In this document: positions 34,740 through 45,490 of the stretch, piece after piece | How the letters are laid out: every line of letters begins with the position of its first letter | Position numbering within the stretch: the stretch's first letter is position 1 | Assembly: GCA_036429605.1 (NCBI GenBank) | Contig: JAVFKD010000002.1 | Location: 2,046,001 to 2,110,000, forward strand | DNA: 64,000 bases | Direction: 5' to 3' | From: Cladobotryum mycophilum | Taxonomy: Eukaryota > Ascomycota > Sordariomycetes > Hypocreales > Hypocreaceae | Program-made: the position numbers and the translations under genes | Notes under the pieces: generated by a model | Databases searched by the model: none | Told to the model about the DNA's origin: nothing | The model's input: the letters and a program-made list of their open reading frames with translations, nothing else

Positions 34740-37365
34740 TCATATGCATGGGACTATTTTGGGAACAATCCACCATTCATGGTATGCCTTGTCTGGCAGC
34801 GGGACCTCGACCTTGATCTTCAAGTCATCCAGGTCCTCCGACTTTGCAAGTGCCTTCTGCACCGTTGAAATGGCAATCCCCGTAGCAATGCATGACTTGA
34901 GGCCATTCTTGACGGAAACGGTCCACCTCTCGTGAGAACCTACGGAGAAGGACTCCTCCGCGGTCATCTTGCTCAGAGCCTCGAAGCCCTTCCTGGCGCC
35001 GGCCACGGCTCGCTCGGCATATTCGAGGAGCTCTTCCAGTTCCGTGTCGGGTTGCAGGGTCCCGGCCGTGAACTCCTCAAACGTCGGGAGAACCGGGAGG
35101 CCAATCGGGGCAAAGGGCTTCATGCGGACCTCGTATCGCAGCTCGTCAGTGCTATAAGGCCGAGGCGGTGTCTTGATCAACTTGAGGCGTAAAAGGACAG
35201 CATAAAGGCAGGACAAGGAGTCTGAGAGCTCCCACGTAACCGCGGCGTCGAGCAGCGACAGGCGGGTATAGTTTAGCGATCGCTGTAACTGCTTATCGAC
35301 GGCAAGGTTTGACTTTCGCGGCTGCACGTGTAGATCCTCGACTCTGCGAACGACGAAGCACTTGATCCTTTCTGTGTGGTGGAGCCTGGACTTGGAGAGG
35401 TAATTGAGGTACCAGTACATGCCAGCCAGTTCGTCCGGCTGATACACTTCCAGCTCAAATCCTAGCTGCACAATCAACTCCATCAGACGCAGCTTGTACA
35501 AATAAGTCCAGGAGGAGAGGGGTAGGGAGAAGGATTCGATCGGTGTGCTGCTCATCGAGGGTCGATACATGATGTGCTGTTCCTTCGTCTTAACTTGAAG
35601 GATCTGATCAATTTCTTCGGCGTCGACTTGCAGGCTTTCCCAGTCCCTAATGAGGTGGCACAGCGTTCTACGAACCCGACACCTATTCTGACACGTCGTC
35701 CGCAAAATATCCAAGAAAGGCTGGGCAGCTCTCGTCCTAAACAGCTCCGTTTGCTGCGCCATCACATACCTAACATCCTGTACCGCCTCCACCTCGTCGT
35801 TGTCGCGATCAAGATACGGGCTAGCCGGGAGAGTGATGGTGGAGAAGTCGTCATCGAGAAGTTGTCGAATGCTCATTGATCCCAAGACTTCCATGGCATC
35901 AAACAAGAAAGTTTGTAGGAGTGTGCGTATGTAGATGAGAGGCTGCGGCTTCTTGGCTTGGAACTGGGACACAAAAGTCTTTCTTATTGTTAGCAAGGGT
36001 ATCTAAAAGTTGATCGTCAAGACTACGTACCATAAGACATTGTGAGTTTGTATAGTCAAGCACACCAATCACATCCAAGCCGTCTTGGAAAAGATTCTTC
36101 AAATGACCAAATGCATCATCAAATTTGAGTTCAATGATGGGGCGAGGAGGCATGGTACTCGCTAGTTTCCGCTGGAGCTTTGCGCTGAAGGCGTCTTCAA
36201 CTGGCTGCCCAAGTGAGTGTGTCTTGTTGATGTCGGGCAAAATCTCAAGGGCCTTTCTCCAGGGTTCACGGGCCAAATGTGGCTCCTTTACATGCTGTGG
36301 GCATTCAACGGCATCCAGAAAGAGCTGCCGGAGTTCCAGTCTTATAACTAGAGCATCGAGAAGATCCTCCCTTAGCACGTCCTTGAGCGACCGTAAAAGT
36401 TCTATCGCTTCGGCCAAGACCTCCCGGATGGCATTCGTTGGCAAGCCAGTAAGAAGGGTGCGGTGATAGGTATTTGTGACAAAGTCCTCCTCCTACTCTT
36501 CGGGTCAGTATGAGCAGAGCACTGTCGTTTGAAGGGGCAATTCTCACCTCATAATAGTGCTCTGCTTTTATCCTTTCATTCACGTACCCACAGCTTTTCA
36601 GTAAGCCTAAACAGTATGCTCTCAGAATCCTAAGCATGGGGATATCATCCGAGGGGCTGGGGCCATTTCGGACGAATTTTGCGTCCGCAATAGTTCGAGG
36701 GTCTGGCATTGACAACGCCTCGACGTAAACACTGGTTAACAAGGTCTGGGAGAGGGGGTATCCCAGATGCCATGATATCTATGAAATATGAGAATCCAAC
36801 ACTTTTTATTTTTGCGGATGCTTTCATACTCACCTCGTGGCAAAGAAGCTGATCTATTATTCCAAGGACTTCAGTTGGGAGCAGTAGCTTCGACACATCG
36901 TAAAGTTCCTCAACCTCGGTCCCGTCTTTAACGCAGCCACTGTCCATCTTGGGATCCATGATCTACTCCATAATGAGCCGTGTATTATTTGATCCCAAGC
37001 AACCAGTACAAACCTCAAGGGCAGCGACCGAGTCAAACAGCGTGAAGAAGCCATCTTTGACGATCTCACCAGGTTCAAGCGCTATTACAAATGTCAGTTT
37101 TTACTCAGACTGCCGTAGGGGAGAAAGAGAGAGATGGAACTTGTCTGCACGCACTCTGAGCCGCAAGCGCAAATTTTTCAGTTATATCAAAGGCGATCAT
37201 GCCTTGAGATTTTATGTCCGGCCGAGGCATCGCTGGGGGTTCAAGATCCCGACCAAGGGACAACCTCGCGATTTCTGGGGTCACCTGCGTTAGAAAAATG
37301 TTGAGAGGGAACGAGCGCAAACTGGAAGAAGTATCACAGCGCACCGTCAGGTACCCCGATGCCAA
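34740..37365 (-). CDS. MAK10: NatC N-terminal acetyltransferase auxiliary subunit Mak10/Naa35
   Basis: Six exons on the minus strand: 37365-37155, 37081-37014, 36962-36834, 36778-36548, 36492-36031 and 35978-34740, introns 51-73 bp, all joining in frame to 779 residues. The family hallmark LEPGEIVKDGFFTLFDSVAALEIMDPKMDSG falls at about residues 72-102, and intron 2 splits it exactly. Then come LLPTEVLGIIDQLLCHEISWHLGYPLSQTLLTSVYVE and a C-terminal SQFQAKKPQPLIYIRTLLQTFLF. Mak10 anchors the NatC complex (with Naa30 and Naa38) to ribosomes, where NatC acetylates N termini such as Met-Leu and Met-Ile. The start at 37365 is the longest in-frame choice; the ATG at 37231 is an alternative that removes 45 residues of doubtful quality. 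Confidence 0.92.
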
Positions 37366-38079
37366 AGTCGGCCATTATGAAATGGGGGAGAAGAGGATTT
37401 AGGAGTGCCTCATTTGCTATTTGCCGTTCATCCGCATCAAAGTAGGTGATGTTTGTTACAGAAGTCGCTATTCAAGATATTGATGAGAGGTTGTTGTAGT
37501 GGTAGCGACGTACAAGGGGGGTGGTTGCATGCCCAGGTCGGTCCCCAGTGAGGTGCTGGGGGGCCAAGACAGCCCCTACAATGAAGATTAAATACATTAG
37601 ATAGCAGTAACTTAAAGGAAGAACGACGCATACTATGTCGCTCAGGCTTTTGATGAGCTTAATCAACTTGAGGATGCTAAAATTACGCAATATTTAGAAT
37701 TGTTGCATTTTATGAAACACTTCAGCTCCTTAATTATGTTCTTTAGTTGGTCGCCAACAGCCTCAGCCTTATTGCATCCAAAGTACCTGCATTTCAGCCA
37801 AGGTTAGCATGGAGTGGGCAGTCCTTTTAAGCTGCATCAGTCTACAAGTACTACGGCGTTGTAAACACATCACACACAGTCCCGAATCATCCCGAAGTCG
37901 AATTTCGCTTTGAGTCTGCCAGAACAGATGGATGTATTTTAAGCAATCCTTCTTATTTTACAGTAGCACCAGCCGTATATGGGGCGGTTACTCCATCAAC
38001 ATGGTGCCTCTCGTTTCGCTCACAGCCACATCTATAGACTCCTCATGGCCCATTTCTTCCGTATGCTCTATTATCGAAT
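37366..38079. other. Intergenic region between MAK10 and ATP15
   Basis: Contains the MAK10 promoter on the left and the 3' UTR of the ATP synthase epsilon gene on the right. No coding region supported. Confidence 0.4.
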
Positions 38080-38475
38080 TTAAGAGGAGGCGCTCTCGGA
38101 CATGGCAGCGAGGTTGGCGGAGTTGAGGTCCTTAACCTCACCGGCCTTGCCGTTCTGCATTGTCGTTAACCTATGATGATCCGTCGCAAGCCCAGCATGC
38201 GCTCAAAAACCTACCTGCCACTTTACGAATCGCAGCTCGGAAACAGCACGTTTCTCGGCGACGAGTCTCTGTTCCTCCTTGAGGCTTCGGCGAACGGTGC
38301 GGGCCGCGATGGCCAGGTAGCGGTTGTAGCTATTCGAATGCGCTGTTAGTTGCAAGTATCCTCGGCGACGTATGACGATGCAAAAGTGAGTCAGGGTTCG
38401 TCGGAGTATGTGGGAAATCGATCGCAAGGGTCAATTGACGTACGTCAAACCGGCGGCTTTCCACGCAGCAGTCAT
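38080..38475 (-). CDS. ATP15: Mitochondrial ATP synthase F1 subunit epsilon
   Basis: A small gene in three exons (38475-38444, 38329-38215, 38154-38080; introns 114 and 60 bp) encoding 73 residues, the family's normal length. The product begins MTAAWKAAGLTYNRYLAIAARTVRRSLK, with the AW..AG..Y..Y...AA...R.SLK pattern shared by yeast Atp15 and its animal counterparts. It ends in a short polar tail. The epsilon subunit sits in the central stalk of F1 next to gamma and delta and helps couple rotation to ATP synthesis on the matrix side. Exon 1 is only 32 bp and ends within a Thr codon. A Mutator-like transposon begins just upstream: only 125 bp separate the start codon from its target-site duplication. 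Confidence 0.93.
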
Positions 38476-38609
38476 TTTGGCGGTTGGTTGGGTTGAACGA
38501 CTAGGTGAGCGTAATTGAAGATGCCGATTGAATCTTCACGAGAATTGAGCGCTGTTGGAACTGCGCATGAAACCTGAGGCACTAACGTCAATATCACGTG
38601 CGGTCTTTT

Positions 38610-38732
38610 GGGAGCCCATAGGTGCGCGGGATCCCGCGCATTTAAAATTACACGGGTCCCGCGCAAATTATGTCAGCACAGAGGCCCTAGCCAATCAGAG
38701 CCGCGGATTTTATTCGGATCAGAATGAACTTA
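38610..38732 (+). repeat. Left terminal inverted repeat of the Mutator-like element
   Basis: 123 bp, matching the reverse complement of 41389-41511 except for one C/T difference near the inner end (CGGATCAG versus CGGATTAG). It contains a GCGCGGGATCCCGCGC palindrome and a CCAATCAG box. Confidence 0.93.
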
Positions 38733-41388
38733 ATCCCTTAATCTACGGATTATAAAAGGCCTCCTATTACAATAACTTTTACTCTTATAATAACTCTATT
38801 ACTAATAATCTTGCTTTATAATTCCTCTTATAAGATAACTAATAACTAGATACAATAACTATAGTACTTAAATCGTATAACATCTCCTGCTCTTTACTAT
38901 CTTCTTTAGCCTGCTGCTAAATCCGTGCTATCCCGCGTCTGTTACTTTCAGTTAGATTATCTGCCAGCCTTTATGCAATAGCAGCCTCTACACGCTAATC
39001 TTTTATATTTAACTAATCTATATAAGCTATTATCTTTTCCTTTATCTAGTCTTTTATAGGCTGACTTATCTTATAGCGCTGACCCATTTGCTTATAATCT
39101 AAGCATTAGTTATATGTTGCTTTAGGATATCGCTGCGGTAGTCCTATAGCCTTATAGTATAACTGGTTTGTCTTACTTTTAGTAGGCTGTTTTTTATACT
39201 AAGCCTCTCGTACAGTGATATACCGTTAGTATATAGCTTTAAGTGTATTAAACCATAGCTGTTCTGGCCGCTTTAGCTCTAGTATTATTACTATTATTAG
39301 CTCTAGTGCTATTACTACTGCTAGCTATACTAGTATTACTACCGTTGGCTTTACTATTATTATTACTATTGGCTATACTATTGGCTCTATTATTATCGTT
39401 GCCGTTGGCTATACTGCTTCTTGAATAGATAAGGCTAGAAGCTTTTGATGCTATAATAGGTATACTCGAGAAGATCTTATATGCCTAATTTAATAGTATT
39501 TACTACACTAAGGGGGCTTTCTTTGTTGCTCAATGTATTTAAAAGTATTTAGTTCTTGTAGGGTACTTAATTATAGAATATTAGATCTTTTTAATAGCTA
39601 GGTAGACTTAAGCCTTTAAAGCTCTAATAAATATAATAGTTACCCAGGGCGTTAGAGGTACTAATATAAGTAGAAGTATAATAATAAAAGAACCTGTTTT
39701 TACTTTTATAAGGAGCTTATCTAATAAAAGCAAGGCAAACCAAATAATCGTGTAAAAAGCCTAATATAAATAGGCAAGGGAGGCGGATCTGTTTTCTATA
39801 GAAGCTTTCGCTATTCCTTAACCTTTTGTAGTGCCTTGTATAAAACCCAGCTATGTATAGTAGAGTATAGCTCATTTAAGAGTTTAATTAGTACTCGAAT
39901 TTATTACTTAGCCTGATTAGATCGTAGCTCTGATAACTAATTAAGTAATGTATACCTTATTGCTCTCTAAGCCTTAAAGAGATCTAATATAGATCTTTTT
40001 AGATAAGACTTAAGAAGTATATGAATGCCTTTAACGTAAGATATAATCACATTACTAAAGTATATATACTGGTTTACCTAAGCCTTAATAAGCTTTTTCT
40101 TATATAGCTAAAGCCAGGTATCCTTAATATATATAACTTTCTTAACATAATCTAAAAGATATTACCGTTTAAACTATTAAATGCGCTCAGTAAAAACTAC
40201 CTTTATTAATAAGCCAATAATTAAATGCCAAAACTAATAAAAAGCATCCCAGTTTTTAGACCCTAATGCCTTAATTATTATTATTTCCTCTTATATAATA
40301 GCAAATAAACGCTCTTATATAATAAAAATAGGAAAACAATATTAAACAATAGTCTTATTTATATACTAAAAATAAAATAATAACTATACTAAAAGAAACA
40401 CTACTATAATAGTATTTATATATATAAGACATTAATCTATAAGTATTATAGATAGAAACCTAGTACTATAAACTTTATATATAGATCGAAGTTAATCTAA
40501 TACCTAGATATAATCTTCCTTTTGCTCACTGCTTAAGAATACAAATATAATATAAAAGAATCGCTAATAAATATTAATACTAATAATATCAAAAAGTAAT
40601 ATTTAATATTTATTAATCTTATAGGTATAGTCTAGTAATAATAAGTCCAGGTATACCTAAAGATACTGTAATAAATTAGGATAAGCAAATAAAATAACTA
40701 TTATCTAGCTATCTTTATTAAGCTTTATTTAATTCCAAAACCCCTTATTATCTAATTGGTTAATAAGAGTATAGATTATGTTTTGTTTTTTGTATATCTC
40801 TTGTCTTATATTAGTAATATAGTTATAAATATCTTACTATATTACCAGATTATTGCCTTGCTTTTAACGTATATAAGTCTGAATATCTTTTAGAGTAATA
40901 CCTATAGTTATTAGCTTTTAAAGTTCTGTACCTTTTTGAACGCCTAGCTTACGATAAGCTAGATAAGTAAATGGGTATAAGCTTAGTGGGTAATTGTGTA
41001 TTAAGAAGCGTTTATCTAGGCGATGGTGTATACTCTAGACTATGCTATTAAGAGACTCTTTAGTATATATTAAGAATTAGTAATCGGTTGAACGGGTTAA
41101 TGTTTTCTAACTGCGCTTTCTAGATAGGCTAGGGGCTTGGCGAAATCGATCGCAGCTATATATAATAGTCTATTTACCGTTCTTTTCTTTAGTTAATTTA
41201 CTTATAGTAAATGCATAACTATGACTTATTACTTAGGTATTAATAGCCTAAAATAATATATTACGGGAATTATATTCTAGCTCTAAGGGGAGAGTATTAT
41301 TAGGAAATGATAACTAGACTATAGTTATAAAAAAAAATCTAGATTATGTATTTACTAAAGGTATAAAAAAAGCCAGCCTACGATACAT

Positions 41389-41511
41389 TAAGTTCATTCT
41401 AATCCGAATAAAATCCGCGGCTCTGATTGGCTAGGGCCTCTGTGCTGACATAATTTGCGCGGGACCCGTGTAATTTTAAATGCGCGGGATCCCGCGCACC
41501 TATGGGCTCCC
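41389..41511 (-). repeat. Right terminal inverted repeat of the Mutator-like element
   Basis: Reverse complement of the left repeat with one difference. Its outer end abuts the second copy of the 9-bp target duplication at 41512. Confidence 0.93.
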
Positions 41512-41538
41512 CGGTCTTTTTCATGGATGACTAAGGAT

Positions 41539-41886
41539 TCAGAGCCAAAGCAAGGAGTTCGCAGCTGATAATATTCGGAAGACATACCCAAAATGTTGTC
41601 TTGCTTTATTGGCGAGACAAAAAGTCTCACGACGGCGCCCGGAACCAAGCTCACGGAACCGGCCTTCTAGGCGAGAAATTCGTTCTCTTGCTGCAACCAG
41701 TTGCCTGGCTGCCTCAGTCATCGAACCATCGGCCGCCTTTGCCCGACTGAGTGCCTGATTGAGTGCCTTTGTTGACCACCACCGGCTTGGGTCTCGTGTT
41801 TTGTTGCACCCTGATCGAGTGCCTGATCGAGTGCCTGATCGGGTGCCTTTTTTTGTCAGGCTGAAACCTTTCACAGTCTCCGACAA
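41539..41886 (-). CDS. Doubtful small protein with GTRS repeats
   Basis: An intact frame of 115 residues ending 19 bp from the transposon's target duplication. It starts MSETVKGFSLTKKG, has three GTRSG-like repeats encoded by 12-bp units (GATCGAGTGCCT on the plus strand, about 41813-41847), and then a helical, charged stretch (MTEAARQLVAARERISRLEGRFREL). I recognise no family. It could be a real small gene, the remnant of a larger gene, or chance. A similar GAGTGCCTGATT unit recurs at about 41749-41768. Confidence 0.2.
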   Translation of the reverse strand: MSETVKGFSLTKKGTRSGTRSGTRSGCNKTRDPSRWWSTKALNQALSRAKAADGSMTEAARQLVAARERISRLEGRFRELGSGRRRETFCLANKARQHFGYVFRILSAANSLLWL

Positions 41887-42867
41887 ACATTTCTCCAGGA
41901 CATGGTAACTATGCTTATATACTTATAAGCATGGTCTGTTTCTTGCTCAAGAGTCTTTGTGATTTGTTTATCTCTGTAGTGAATTTGTATGGCTCTTAGA
42001 ATAGAGAGAGAGATTGTCGCTGGTTCTGCTGTAGACAAATTTCTTTCAATTTACCTTTATTCTTTATTTACACTAACCTTTGCTCCTGCCTCACCTTGAA
42101 TCGCGTTGCCTTCACAGTTCACCAGCAACCTAGACTATCTCTGAATCCTTCGACTAGGTTCAAGCCAGTAGACTGTTCATGCCTCCCTGCGCTCCCTGCG
42201 AAGTACGTAGGTAGGAAAGGTGCGCCCAGCATAGAAGCTATTCCCCATGCAGAGTGTCATTCCAGTATGCCATGGGTAGTCTCTCCCAAGTCTAAAGCTT
42301 TTAGGCAAAGCCACTTCGCGGCTTTGCGCGAAGGTGAAACCGAAGAGAAAAGCGTAGCTTCTAGGGTTGCTTCCTGAATCGGGGGCAATCTCGAACACCA
42401 TTACAATCACTGGCTATACTTCCGAATACTCACTGGTCATTGGTTCTTTTTTGCTGTCCCGACTGTCTTGCAATGTAGCAAAGACATATTCTTTAGTGTT
42501 ATAGGACTGTATTGATGAGTATCTCTTCCTTTCAAGCCATGTTGTTGCCTTGGTCAGACACAGGCAGCAACTTGCACTGGATTAGTCAGGGGCTTTGGCT
42601 ATCTACTTGGCAGTTGGGATGTCGTGGTTGCTGATTGTGTTTGTTTGTGGGTTTGTTGCGTGTACACCACTGTCTATACAATTTACTGTTACATGCAACT
42701 GCGATGCCGAGTGTGATGATTCTGCGTAGATCAGGGGGAGATATCTCCATTCATTTGCGAGTGATCTCGAAGCCTTAAGTACTCGCAGAAGATCTGGCTT
42801 TTTCTGAAAATTCTGTCTCTTGTTTGTTGCATTGCTCTTCTTTCCATCGTATTAAATAACCACCCCC
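41887..42867. other. Intergenic region, nothing recognised
   Basis: About 1 kb between the transposon-proximal frame and the 3' end of the HET gene. Short open frames have no recognisable content. Confidence 0.4.
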
Positions 42868-44983
42868 TTATACAACGTGGAAAACTTTCTCTGGGGACGT
42901 GTCAGCCATTCCCTCCCCGTCCATGAACCCGTCAAGATAGCAATCTCCCATAATCTTGTACTTTCCATCCGCTTGCTCTCGAAGGACAAACGGATAGCTT
43001 CCTCCAAATAACACCGAGACCACGTCGCCAGGCTGAACACCATTCACGGCCCAGCCGAAGTGGCCAGAGGCCGTCTTGAAGAACCGCCTGTTGTAAGGCC
43101 ATCTACCGTAGGAACGCGTGAATTCTGCAAAAGCCCGCTGTATGTTGCCATAGTATTTCTCCAAGCTCTCATTGTCTATATCATAATACCGGTCTATCCA
43201 GTTATCAGCCGCCGCCTTGTGAGCAGCTTCTGGGCTCAGTTCTAGGAGGTTATAGTGGTAGAAAACGTCCCAGCCCAGCGATAGGCAGAAATCGTCTGGT
43301 CGCTGACCTTCTGGTGTACTGTTGCACATAAATGTCCGCGCCAGGGTTTTTGTCGTTGCAAGCGTCAGCGGTGACTCGGGGGAGGCCATGGCGATGATAT
43401 TTTCCAGCGACTTCTTGACGCTGGTGCGGTGATGACGGTTCCTCGCGAGGTTTCGGTGGTTAGAGTTGACTGCGTCATTGACTGACTTCTCTATGCTGTT
43501 TTCGTCCGTCACCGCATTTGCAGCATACCAAGATCCTATGCTGTCGGGTGTTTGGGAAGACGCGATGATCTTTACTTCATCTACGGCGACTATTTTGTCA
43601 ATCTCCTTGCCCCAAATACTCAGAATCTCCTCGTTTCCATCGATGGTCAGTCGAGCCTCTGTATCACCTGCGGCTTTGGCCACTAGCCTTCGACTTTTAA
43701 GCGGCTCCACGAAGCCTGGTGCCGTCCAGTCAGCAACCCAAGACGGGAGCTTGAGTGCCGAAGGAGCCTGTGGATGTACGCAGTGATACAGTATATCCAG
43801 TGACTTCCCCTTTGCTAAAAGGTCCACCGCCAGGCGTTTAAACACTTCGTGTCCCGCGATAGAGTAGTCAACCACCACATCCTGTGCATCCTCAACCATC
43901 CCCATGATCCCATAGATCTTGTCGCTTGCAAAAGTGCTTTGGAACCTCCTTGTCTCTTCTAGGGTATCGAGTAATGTGAGTGAGATCCGCTGATTCTCCT
44001 GTTTTTGTTGATTCAGTGTCGACATTATGGATATGGCATTTACACTATAGGAGGTAAAGATCCTGTCCATCTTGTATACCCTCGCCGCCGTGACAATGCG
44101 AGAAAGCCAGCCCCAGTCCATGGTAAGGTCACCGACATGAACAGTGGCATTCCGAGCGTTGACAACCTCTTGGATGACCCATATCCGCTGAAACTAGGCA
44201 AGGTGTTAGCATTAATACTAATAACAATACTCCCCCTCAACCCATTATCCAAAAAAAGGGACCTACCCAGGCACGATGAAAAAATGCATCCAGAGATTCC
44301 CAGGCCAAGTCTGCCGATCTCTTGTCTCTTTTAATCAACAACTCCATATCGAGGGGCGTAAAATCAGCAGACTGCAGCTGTTGGAACGCGTCGTTGAGAA
44401 TATCCACAGCACCTTCTAATGTACTGGTTGCCTCAAACTCGATTCCGATCCTTTCACCCAGCCAGATTCGTACGCACTCAGCCCCTGCATAGACCAAGCC
44501 CATGATCTTGACATGCTCGTTCCGCTCCCCTATATCGTTCTGGTTAATGCAGAGCGCATCGACCCACATGCGGAGAGATTTGTCCTCGCCACGAAGGCGC
44601 TTGAGGGCCCTGTAGAGCTCGCCGCCGACAGTCATCTCGACGCCATCGCACAGGATGGTCCCGGCTGGTAGGACGCCACCCTGCTGAATGTAATGGGGCT
44701 CCGTGTATGGGCTATTGAGCAGCTCCCTAAACTCGACCTCTTTGCTCTCATTCACGCCATCGCCATATATTGCAAAAGAAACGAGAGTGGAATAATCCGG
44801 CTCCTTGTCGACCGTGACGCTCTTGCTCCAGCAGTAGCTCAATGCTTCATACGATTCTGTCCCGGAAGAGAGTGGCATATGTGATAGGGAACAAACGAGA
44901 TCGTCCTCATATTTACCAGGAGAGATTATGAGAATTCGAGTTTCTCCCGGAAGATTTAATGGCTGGTAAGGATAAGGTGCCAT
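42868..44983 (-). CDS. HET-domain (heterokaryon incompatibility) protein
   Basis: Two exons (44983-44267 and 44193-42868, intron 73 bp) encode 680 residues. The HET domain is complete: YEALSYCW at 45-52; LRMWVDALCINQNDIGERNEHV from about 138 and MGLVYAGAECVRIWLG from about 161; and RAWFQRIWVIQEV (about 237-249), which is formed across the intron. A C-terminal half of about 430 residues follows, with no known partner domain. It includes YGIMGMVEDAQDVVVDYS and a final GDVVSVLFGGSYPFVLRE block, both usual in the common fungal HET-6/HET-only type. HET domains are TIR-like cell-death effectors in non-self recognition, but most genomic copies are uncharacterised, so an incompatibility role here is family inference. 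It lies in the accessory stretch between two transposons. Confidence 0.92.
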
Positions 44984-45490
44984 TATCAGCTGATTTTCCA
45001 GGGAAATATATAGGGGCGGGTAGAAAGGGGGCGATGACTTGTATACTAATGGACTATAACAAAATACGGAAAAGAGAGGACCTTGTCAGCGGAGCCTATT
45101 AATACCCCGCAAACAATGCTAGTGACACTTGACCGCCTACATATGTACGCAGTTCGCCCACGAAATTCGCCTATGGCGCAGCAACTATGCCCTGATCTGG
45201 AACATCTCTTTTTGGTTATGGCCGGGGACAGCGTCAGACTACGCACCTAATTAGGAACATGGGCATGTAAGAGCTTGGGCTACATTGGTATAACAGAACA
45301 AACACAAATTTATATGGCATAATATTGAGAGGTAGACTCAGAGCAGTGTAGATTTATGATTCGATAGTATATTTACATAATAATAATAATAATAATAATA
45401 CCCTAGCTAATACCATGGCAGACAAAACAGTTCCAACCCAATCAATTTCATCATCTCGCTTCTTACATCACCAACACACATGGCGCCAGT
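44984..45490. other. Spacer between HET gene and P450
   Basis: Contains an AAT microsatellite (45377-45400). The left part should be the HET promoter and the right part the P450 3' UTR. Confidence 0.5.

Larger units (their letters stand above)
38601..41520. mobile_element. Mutator-like DNA transposon (complete ends, degenerate interior)
   Basis: The element spans 38610-41511 (2902 bp) between two 9-bp target duplications CGGTCTTTT (38601-38609 and 41512-41520). Terminal inverted repeats of 123 bp start GGGAGCCCATAGGTGCGCGG and differ at a single position. Long TIRs plus a 9-bp duplication are the hallmark of the Mutator (MULE) superfamily. The interior is strikingly A/T-rich, full of TA dinucleotides and stops in all frames, so no transposase can be read and motifs could not be placed. 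A TATA box (ATTATAAAAGG, about 38748-38758) just inside the left TIR and a CCAAT box in the TIR suggest transcription from left to right. The class call rests on ends only. Confidence 0.85.

Noticed and set aside
38610..41511. Retrotransposon or LTR pair
   Set aside because: The end repeats are inverted, not direct, and the flanking duplication is 9 bp; both fit a Mutator-like DNA element.
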